This document shows, piece after piece, positions 58,867-64,000 of a stretch of DNA of 64,000 bases. The notes below the pieces were generated by a model. That model searched no databases. It worked only from the letters and a program-made list of their open reading frames with translations, and was not told the DNA's origin. The stretch is taken from assembly GCA_020442165.1 (NCBI GenBank), contig JAGRKV010000017.1, positions 1 to 64,000 on the forward strand. The letters run 5' to 3'. How positions within the stretch are numbered: the stretch's first letter is position 1; each line of letters starts with the position of its first letter. Source of the DNA: Hyphomicrobiaceae bacterium (lineage in GTDB: Bacteria; Pseudomonadota; Alphaproteobacteria; Rhizobiales; Hyphomicrobiaceae). A program made the position numbers and the translations under genes.

Positions 58867-60171
58867 ATGGGCGGCGGCAAGACAGCAATCGTGCTGGGCG
58901 GTTATGGGCTGATTGGCGCTGCATGCGTGCGTGCGCTCAGGCAAGATGGCTTTCACGTCGTCGGTGCAGGGCGTTCTATGATGGCGGCGAAGCGCGCCGT
59001 GCCAGATCTCGAATGGCGTATCCTCGACCTCGCGACGGCATCTATCGACGAGCTGAAACAGGCGGCCGCGGGATGCGATGTCGTCGTCAATGCAGCAGGC
59101 GCCTTGCAGGACGGGCTTCGCGATGATGTCGTGGCCATCCACGAGACGATGATGGCGCGGCTTGTCGCGGCGCTCGATGGCACGTCAACTCGCGTCATCC
59201 AGATATCCGCAGCCGGCGTCAGGGCAGAGTCCTCCACCGAGTTTTTCCGTTCCAAGGCGCGCGGCGACGCGCTGCTTATGGCCTCCCGTCTTCACTGGGT
59301 CGTGCTGCGGCCGACGCTCGTTTTGGCGCGGGAGGCCTATGGCGGCACGGCGCTGCTCAGGGCGAGCGCCGCGATGCCGTTTACCCGGCTCGACATGATG
59401 GGCCGGTCGCGCATCCAGACCGTGTTTATCGACGATGTTTCGGCCGCTGTAGTGGCTGCGGCGCGCGGCGATGTTGCGGCGGGCACGGTGGCCGACCTCA
59501 CCGAGGCAGACAGTCGCAGCTTCACTCAGCTTGTGGCGGCTGTTCGCGGCTGGCTGGGGTTTCCCGCTTGGCGGCGCGTGATTCGTATTCCGTCCGTGCT
59601 GACCAGCACCGCCGCCCGGATTGGGGATGCGCTCGGGTATCTTGGCTGGCGTTCTGCACTCCGATCGACGGCTTTGACGGTCTTATCGGAGGGCATTCAA
59701 GGCGATCCGTCCAGCTGGGCGGCAGCGGGTGGGGCGCGATGCCGATCGCTAGAGGAAACGCTTGGCGCCATGCCCGCGACCGCGCAGGAGCGCATTTTCG
59801 CGCGCGCCTATCTGCTGGTGCCAGTGATCGTCGGTACACTGGCGTTGTTCTGGCTCGCATCGGGGATCATCGGGCTCATCCGATTCGATGCTGCAGCCGA
59901 GGTCCTCACGGCGCGAGGGTTCGACAAGGGCATTGCCGGCGCTTGGGTGGTGGCTGGCAGTATTGCGGATATTGCGCTCGGCGCGGGCATTTTATGGCGC
60001 CGAATCGCAAAACGGGCGGCTGCCGGCATGATCGTGGTGTCGCTAGGGTATCTTGCGGGTGCGACCCTATATGCGCCGGATTTGTGGGCCGATCCGCTCG
60101 GCCCGATGCTGAAAGTGCTGCCGGGCCTGGCACTCGCGCTCACGGCGGCGGCTCTACTGGACGAGCGATGA
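58867..60171 (+). CDS. SDR-type NAD(P)-binding protein fused to a DoxX-like membrane domain
   Basis: About 434 residues in two parts. Residues 1-290 form an extended/atypical SDR domain, starting with the NAD(P) motif TAIVLGGYGLIGAACVRAL; no YxxxK is evident. The C-terminal 130 residues hold four hydrophobic helices (LVPVIVGTLALFWLASGIIG, AGAWVVAGSIADIALGAGIL, GMIVVSLGYLAGATLY, KVLPGLALALTAAALL) like DoxX proteins. It overlaps the next gene, a DUF2269 membrane protein, by four bases (ATGA). A joint redox role at the membrane is inferred. The start at 58867 is a judgement. Confidence 0.85.
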   Translation: MGGGKTAIVLGGYGLIGAACVRALRQDGFHVVGAGRSMMAAKRAVPDLEWRILDLATASIDELKQAAAGCDVVVNAAGALQDGLRDDVVAIHETMMARLVAALDGTSTRVIQISAAGVRAESSTEFFRSKARGDALLMASRLHWVVLRPTLVLAREAYGGTALLRASAAMPFTRLDMMGRSRIQTVFIDDVSAAVVAAARGDVAAGTVADLTEADSRSFTQLVAAVRGWLGFPAWRRVIRIPSVLTSTAARIGDALGYLGWRSALRSTALTVLSEGIQGDPSSWAAAGGARCRSLEETLGAMPATAQERIFARAYLLVPVIVGTLALFWLASGIIGLIRFDAAAEVLTARGFDKGIAGAWVVAGSIADIALGAGILWRRIAKRAAAGMIVVSLGYLAGATLYAPDLWADPLGPMLKVLPGLALALTAAALLDER

Positions 60172-60635
60172 GCTACGAGATCGTCAAATTCCTGCATGTG
60201 ATCGGCGCCACGGTGCTGCTCGGCACTGGCGCCGGTATCGCCTTTTTCATGGTGATCTCGATCCGGTCGCGCGATCCGGCGCTGGTGGCGCATGTCTGCG
60301 GCATTGTGGTGCTTGCCGATATGGTGTTCACGGCAACGGCAGCCCTCGTGCAGCCGATCACCGGGCTTGCACTTGCCCATCTTGCCGGCTGGCCGGTGCT
60401 GTCGGGATGGGTGCTCGTCAGCCTGTGCCTATATGTTGTGGTCGGCGCTTTCTGGCTGCCGGTTGTGGCAATTCAGGTCAAAATGAGAAATCTGGCACAA
60501 AATGCCCGGGACCAGCACGAAAAACTGCCTGAAGCATTTTGGCGGCTTTATCGCATTTGGCTGGCTTGCGGATTTCCAGCTTTTTTCTCGGTACTCGTGA
60601 TTGTCTGGCTGATGTTGACAAAGCCCGGCTTTTGA
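60168..60635 (+). CDS. DUF2269 family membrane protein
   Basis: A 155-residue integral membrane protein with four transmembrane segments (LHVIGATVLLGTGAGIAFFM, GIVVLADMVFTATAALVQPI, VLVSLCLYVVVGAFWLPVVA, FPAFFSVLVIVWLMLTK). It starts with the DUF2269 pattern YEIVKFLHVIGATVLLGTGA. Its ATG overlaps the TGA of the SDR-DoxX gene, so the two are translationally coupled. Pairs of this kind recur in proteobacteria; the role is unknown. Confidence 0.88.
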   Translation: MSYEIVKFLHVIGATVLLGTGAGIAFFMVISIRSRDPALVAHVCGIVVLADMVFTATAALVQPITGLALAHLAGWPVLSGWVLVSLCLYVVVGAFWLPVVAIQVKMRNLAQNARDQHEKLPEAFWRLYRIWLACGFPAFFSVLVIVWLMLTKPGF

Positions 60636-60659
60636 AAGCGCCACTTATTTCCGCTTCGA

Positions 60660-60690
60660 CAAAAAAAGGGGAGCCGAAGCTCCCCTAATT
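60660..60690 (-). terminator. Bidirectional hairpin terminator (ctrA and DUF2269)
   Basis: GGGGAGC (60668-60674), loop CGAA, GCTCCCC (60679-60685). Read on the minus strand it runs into at least seven T, a strong terminator for ctrA. Read on the plus strand it is followed by TAATTTCTT. Confidence 0.9.
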
Positions 60691-60733
60691 TCTTGGCACG
60701 CAGCGGGTCGGTCATTTTCCGGCCGAAGCGGCC

Positions 60734-61429
60734 TTATGCCGCCACTGTATCGTCGCCCGGATCGCGCAGAACGTAGCCGCGCCCCCAGACCGTTTCGATG
60801 TAGTGCTGGCCGCCAGTTGCCGTCTGCAGCTTCTTGCGGAGCTTGCAGATGAAGACGTCGATGATCTTCAGCTCGGGCTCGTCCATGCCACCGTAGAGAT
60901 GATTAAGGAACATCTCCTTGGTCAGCGTGGTACCCTTGCGGAGGGAGAGCAGCTCGAGCATCTGATATTCCTTTCCCGTCAGATGCACGCGCTGCCCGTT
61001 GACCTCGACCGTCTTGGTGTCGAGATTGACGCGAAGATCGCCCGTCTCGATAACCGACTGTGCGTGCCCTTTCGAGCGCCGCACGATGGCGTGGATGCGC
61101 GCGACAAGCTCGTCCTTGTGGAAGGGCTTTGTCAGATAGTCGTCGGCTCCGAAGCCGAGACCGCGCACCTTATCTTCAATGCCTGCATGACCGGAAAGGA
61201 TCAGGATCGGTGTCTGAACCTTGGCCACACGAAGCGTCTTCAGGACGTCATAGCCGCTCATATCGGGCAGCCCGAGGTCCAGAAGAATGATGTCGTAGTC
61301 ATAGAGCTTGCCGAGGTCGACACCTTCCTCGCCAAGATCAGTTGTATAGATATTGAATCCTTCGGACTGCAGCATCAGCTCAATACTTTGAGCTGTCGCG
61401 CTATCGTCCTCTATCAAAAGAACCCGCAT
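60734..61429 (-). CDS. ctrA: Cell-cycle response regulator CtrA
   Basis: CtrA is the master cell-cycle regulator of alphaproteobacteria. The 231-residue protein has an OmpR-type layout. The receiver has the acidic pair (IEDD), the phospho-acceptor D51 in [13 protein letters not shown] and K101 in TKPFHKDEL. The DNA-binding domain includes [17 protein letters not shown] and [11 protein letters not shown]. The C-terminus ends in VAA; a terminal Ala-Ala is the ClpXP degradation signal in Caulobacter CtrA. GAGG precedes the ATG at 61429. sciP, encoding its antagonist, lies 2.1 kb away. Confidence 0.98.
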   Translation of the reverse strand: MRVLLIEDDSATAQSIELMLQSEGFNIYTTDLGEEGVDLGKLYDYDIILLDLGLPDMSGYDVLKTLRVAKVQTPILILSGHAGIEDKVRGLGFGADDYLTKPFHKDELVARIHAIVRRSKGHAQSVIETGDLRVNLDTKTVEVNGQRVHLTGKEYQMLELLSLRKGTTLTKEMFLNHLYGGMDEPELKIIDVFICKLRKKLQTATGGQHYIETVWGRGYVLRDPGDDTVAA

Positions 61430-62109
61430 GCTCGTTCCTCTCTTCCCCGGCGTGGTCGCCAGGCCCGCTGCCCCGACATGAAGAGAACGCAACTCAGTTC
61501 TCGCTAAGCCATCGTTAGGAAAGTTACGCGGCAGAGGTTAACAAACCCTAATTTTTTCTTGCGACTTCCATTCTAATGCTCGGCTTCGCAAGAGGCCTTT
61601 CTTCACACAGTGCCGCCTGCCCCGCGGCGTGTGCCCACACACCCCGAGACTTGAGCGGTTGGACCGCACAAAGTTCCTCGACCTCCGGCTCCACACCGGA
61701 AGGCACGTCGACAACGATGGGATTGATAACTTGCGCCCTAATTCATATGCCTGCTCGAACAACAATCAGGAGCCAAAACCCATTACATACAGGTTCGAAT
61801 CCAAACTGCCTGCCCTGCCCGAACACGGCACGAATCTAGAGGTAACAGAATTCGCCGCTTATCCACACCTTCGGCGATCTTTTTTTTCAAGAGATGGGCT
61901 CGAAATGACATCAACCCATCGCCCCGTTGCTTTACCGCAACTTAAAGTCCTTCTGTCATAGTGTTCAGCAACAAATGTTGCGCGTGCAGCGCAAAGCATT
62001 TGACGACAAAAGAAGGCGGGGGCGTGCTTCGCTGATCTTGGCACATGACTTGGCATGGAATTTGTTTAATTCCAGGCACGAAGTTCGAATTAGTTTGGGG
62101 TATCGGACG
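61430..62109. promoter_or_regulatory. Divergent regulatory region of ctrA and the fliJ-like gene
   Basis: About 680 bases without a gene, AT-richer than the surroundings. It holds a perfect DnaA box, TTATCCACA, at 61859-61867. Two GANTC sites (61797-61801 and 61832-61836) could be methylated by CcrM. GGTTAACAAACCCTAA at about 61539-61554 resembles a TTAA pair with 6 rather than 7 bases between. GGAATT and AATTCC at 62056-62072 form a short inverted repeat close to the fliJ-like gene. Confidence 0.55.
61859..61867 (+). promoter_or_regulatory. DnaA box
   Basis: TTATCCACA matches the DnaA consensus TTATNCACA exactly. It lies 430 bases upstream of the ctrA start. A single 9-mer can occur by chance, so function is uncertain. 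Confidence 0.4.
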
Positions 62110-62496
62110 ATGAAGTCACCAGAGACGGCGACGCGCGCAATGCGCTTTGAGGCCGACGAGAAGACGCGCAAGGTCCAGGACCTTGAGCAGATGATCCACG
62201 AGTTCGAGCAGGTTGCGGCCGACCTCCAGCGCCAGATTCAGGTCGAAGAAGAGCGCACGGGCATTCGCGATGCCGCCCATTTCGCCTACTCGACCTTTGC
62301 CCGATCCGCCGCACAGCGCCGCGACAACCTGCTGGCCTCCGCCGCCCGGTTGAAGCCCAGCCTCGACGATGCCGTTCGAGAGCGGGACGAGTATCTGGAG
62401 CAGATGAACCGCGTGGTCACAGTCGAGCAGCGCCCTAACGGGGGTGGCCGGGCCCGGGGTCGCACTGCCGGTACTCCTTCGCCGCAGCATCGCTGA
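62110..62496 (+). CDS. FliJ-like flagellar export protein
   Basis: A 128-residue, almost entirely helical coiled-coil protein (FEADEKTRKVQDLEQMIHEF, EQVAADLQRQIQVEEE, DDAVRERDEYLEQMNR) with a basic Gly/Arg-rich tail. Coiled coils of this length are typical of FliJ, the chaperone-like stalk of the flagellar type III export ATPase. It is divergent from ctrA, a neighbourhood seen for fliJ in other Hyphomicrobiales. No other flagellar gene is in the window, and coiled coils are easily misassigned. Confidence 0.72.
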   Translation: MKSPETATRAMRFEADEKTRKVQDLEQMIHEFEQVAADLQRQIQVEEERTGIRDAAHFAYSTFARSAAQRRDNLLASAARLKPSLDDAVRERDEYLEQMNRVVTVEQRPNGGGRARGRTAGTPSPQHR

Positions 62497-62528
62497 GCCG
62501 GACGGTTTTCCTGAATTTATCGGTTTTC

Positions 62529-62560
62529 AGGCCCGCGTCCCCAAGGGACGCGGGCCTTTG
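62529..62560 (+). terminator. Hairpin terminator after the fliJ-like gene
   Basis: AGGCCCGCGTCCC (62529-62541) pairs with GGGACGCGGGCCT (62545-62557), followed by TTT then GG. Confidence 0.8.
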
Positions 62561-62848
62561 GCTTTCCATATGTCTGTTCATGTTGCGGCGCGGGCACTTG
62601 TCGTGCCCCCGAAGTCGTCTTAAGCAAATTGAACTTGGCTTGGCCGGTGACGGTCCGGCTGGCGTCGTCTGGCCCTGACAGGGGGCTATGCCGCGCCTGG
62701 GGATGATTTCATTTGCGCTGGCCTCATCGGGGGAAGCGCCACTCTTGCTGCTGTTCCCGGACTCTTCCTGCCTTGGGGCGCGATATTGCAGCCTACTTTT
62801 GCGCAGGAGCCCGGCGCCGTTCAGCAGCGGGACAGGGACGAGGGACAC
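62561..62848. other. Intergenic region before the lipoprotein gene
   Basis: Nearly 290 bases with no supported gene or motif; the promoter of the lipoprotein gene is expected here. Confidence 0.45.
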
Positions 62849-63493
62849 ATGGAAAAGCTGGACCGCCAGAACAGCCATGTCCTCCAGTTGAGGGCGGGCA
62901 GCCGCACGTCCAGGTCAGGGCTTTGCCTTGCCGTTTCGGCAGTTTCGGCCTTACTCCTCCCGGGTTGCACATCCACCAGCGGGCTTTCGACGGCAGCCTT
63001 GCAGGGCCTGCCCGAGTTACCGAAAATCGAGCTGCCCAAAGCGCCGCCTCCCATCGTCGGTTCGCCGACGGAGGTCTATGAACGGATCGGCCGGGGAGCC
63101 ATGGCATGTTGGTTTGGCGCGGATGGGCCGCTCAAGGGCCGCTACATCTACGACGCCATGGCCGAACCTGCGCACAAAGGCGGGCGTGCGGAAATCAATA
63201 TTCGCGAGCGTGACGATGCCGCCCCCAGCCCGCGCGGCGTCAAGGCTTTCCGGGTCACGATCGCCCCCACGACCAACAGCGAGGAGACCTCTGTTCTGGC
63301 AGAAAACCTGAAACTGCCGGAAGAAACCGCCGGTCGGATGAAGGCGAGCGTCGCCGCCTGGTCCATCGGGCAGCAGGGTTGCGACCCGGAAACCTTCAAA
63401 GGTGCATGGGCCGCGGCGCCTGAAAACGCATCAGCGCCCGCAGGCGCTGACAAAAAGACGGCAAAAGTGACAGCTGCCAAAGCAAAGCGATAG
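62849..63493 (+). CDS. Putative lipoprotein
   Basis: A 214-residue protein with a lipoprotein signal: hydrophobic LCLAVSAVSALLLPGC with C40 as the lipidated cysteine. The linker is proline-rich (PKIELPKAPPPIVGSPTEV). The mature domain has strand-rich segments (GRYIYDAMAEPAHKGGRAEI, GVKAFRVTIAPTTNS) and a lysine/alanine tail. No family recognised. GAGGGA precedes the ATG at 62849. Confidence 0.75.
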   Translation: MEKLDRQNSHVLQLRAGSRTSRSGLCLAVSAVSALLLPGCTSTSGLSTAALQGLPELPKIELPKAPPPIVGSPTEVYERIGRGAMACWFGADGPLKGRYIYDAMAEPAHKGGRAEINIRERDDAAPSPRGVKAFRVTIAPTTNSEETSVLAENLKLPEETAGRMKASVAAWSIGQQGCDPETFKGAWAAAPENASAPAGADKKTAKVTAAKAKR

Positions 63494-63506
63494 AAACAAG
63501 AACGAC

Positions 63507-63525
63507 GCGCCAGTCATTCTGGCGC
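63507..63525. terminator. Terminator-like hairpin
   Basis: GCGCCAG (63507-63513) and CTGGCGC (63519-63525) form a perfect 7-bp stem between the convergent lipoprotein and sciP genes. No T-tract. Confidence 0.5.
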
Positions 63526-63558
63526 ACCGCTGCTGACCACCAAAGTATAAGGCGCGGT

Positions 63559-63837
63559 CTAGCTTCTGTATTTCTGTATGCGCGTCGCTCGAAGACCGGG
63601 CAGCCCATGCTTGTCGATTGATCGCTGCCAGGACAGGAACTCATCGACAGTGAGCTTGTAGCGCTCACAGGCTTCCTCGATCGACAGGAGGCCGCCGCGA
63701 ACCGCAGCCACCACTTCCGCCTTACGCCGAATGACCCAGCGCTTGGTATCGCGCGGGGGCAGATCAGCGACAGTCAGAGGGCTCCCGTCGGGCCCGATAA
63801 CGTAGCGCACGCGCGCTCTCATTAGATGATCGGTCAT
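63559..63837 (-). CDS. sciP: CtrA inhibitor SciP (DUF1153)
   Basis: A 92-residue protein of the DUF1153 family, the same length as Caulobacter SciP (about 93). It starts with RVRYVIGPDGSPLTVADLPP, and the helix-turn-helix region includes KRWVIRRKAEVVAAVRGGLL and SIEEACERYKLTVDEF. SciP binds CtrA and blocks transcription of CtrA targets in G1 cells. It lies 2.1 kb from ctrA on the same strand. A CtrA-like site lies 51-65 bases upstream of its start. Confidence 0.95.
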   Translation of the reverse strand: MTDHLMRARVRYVIGPDGSPLTVADLPPRDTKRWVIRRKAEVVAAVRGGLLSIEEACERYKLTVDEFLSWQRSIDKHGLPGLRATRIQKYRS

Positions 63838-63887
63838 GGTACTCTACACATGCTCATGGACCAGACGATATTGATAACGCACCGCCA

Positions 63888-63902
63888 TTAAGTTATGCCT
63901 AA
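63888..63902 (-). promoter_or_regulatory. CtrA-type binding site upstream of sciP
   Basis: TTAAGTTATGCCTAA matches TTAA-N7-TTAA in seven of eight fixed positions. In Caulobacter sciP is a CtrA-activated gene. Confidence 0.6.
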
Positions 63903-64000
63903 TCGGCAAAATAAACATACAATAAATCACTGTATCTCTTCATCAAAATCACCTCGCCATGGTTTACGCGATTGTTTAACGGCAGGTCATTCGTAGACAA

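Noticed and set aside
61430..61560. CtrA autoregulatory box before ctrA (GGTTAACAAACCCTAA)
   Set aside because: The two half-sites are 6 bases apart instead of 7 and one is imperfect, so it was only mentioned, not called.
61740..61815. T-loop-like GGTTCGAATCC suggesting a tRNA
   Set aside because: No acceptor, D-arm or anticodon stem can be paired around it; it lies in the ctrA upstream region.

Overview
The window reads as ordinary chromosome of an alphaproteobacterium of the order Hyphomicrobiales (Rhizobiales), probably near Hyphomicrobium and its relatives. Several markers agree: ctrA and sciP, an ldtR/ldtP pair, a C4-pathway 5-aminolevulinate synthase (hemA), a magnesium-type hemB, the NDUFA12 and DUF2155 pair, and the block thiL-nusB-ribH-ribBX-ribE-ribD-nrdR close to glyA. 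The taxonomic placement is inference from gene content. No prophage, insertion sequence, integrase, CRISPR array or secretion locus was seen.

Layout. 1-0.44 kb: tRNA-Cys and tRNA-Asn. 1.1-5.4 kb: an esterase-like hydrolase with a Cys at the nucleophile position, a DUF302 protein, a small membrane protein and a YcbB-type L,D-transpeptidase. 5.8-11.5 kb: a tightly packed minus-strand operon for riboflavin, thiamine, NusB and NrdR. 11.6-14.1 kb: a divergent HxlR regulator and flavodoxin pair, then glyA. 15.1-19.4 kb: hemA, ldtP and ldtR. 19.6-26 kb: an HIBYL-CoA hydrolase-like enzyme, an extensin-like secreted protein, hemB, DUF2155, a methyltransferase and NDUFA12. 26.6-30.4 kb: the B12-dependent ribonucleotide reductase nrdJ. 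30.4-42.8 kb: envelope, redox and housekeeping genes (RlpA-like, CinA-like, sfsA, secreted msrB-msrA, an EF-G-like GTPase, a cytochrome c'). 43-50 kb: aspartate aminotransferase and several small membrane or secreted proteins. 50-53 kb: uvrB with long terminal extensions. 53-60.6 kb: a second DUF302 protein, hypothetical genes, an M42 peptidase, a metallo-hydrolase and an SDR-DoxX/DUF2269 pair. 60.7-63.9 kb: the cell-cycle group ctrA, fliJ-like, a lipoprotein and sciP.

Regulation visible in the sequence links several genes. A near-consensus NrdR box lies upstream of nrdJ, and nrdR itself is in the window. A perfect FNR/FixK palindrome lies upstream of hemA. A CtrA-like half-site pair lies upstream of sciP, and a perfect DnaA box lies in the ctrA upstream region. 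A 20-bp inverted repeat lies upstream of ldtP.

The most distinctive feature that the genes do not explain is a dispersed composite palindromic repeat of about 104 bp. It occurs at 3811, 23903, 53955 and 57758 and consists of two hairpins bounded by TAGAGC and GCTCTA. One copy has its second hairpin in three tandem units with a 58-bp period. In three cases the edge of the repeat supplies the stop codon of the adjacent gene. Its architecture resembles the mosaic intergenic elements of Rhizobiales, but I did not recognise this sequence version as a named family.
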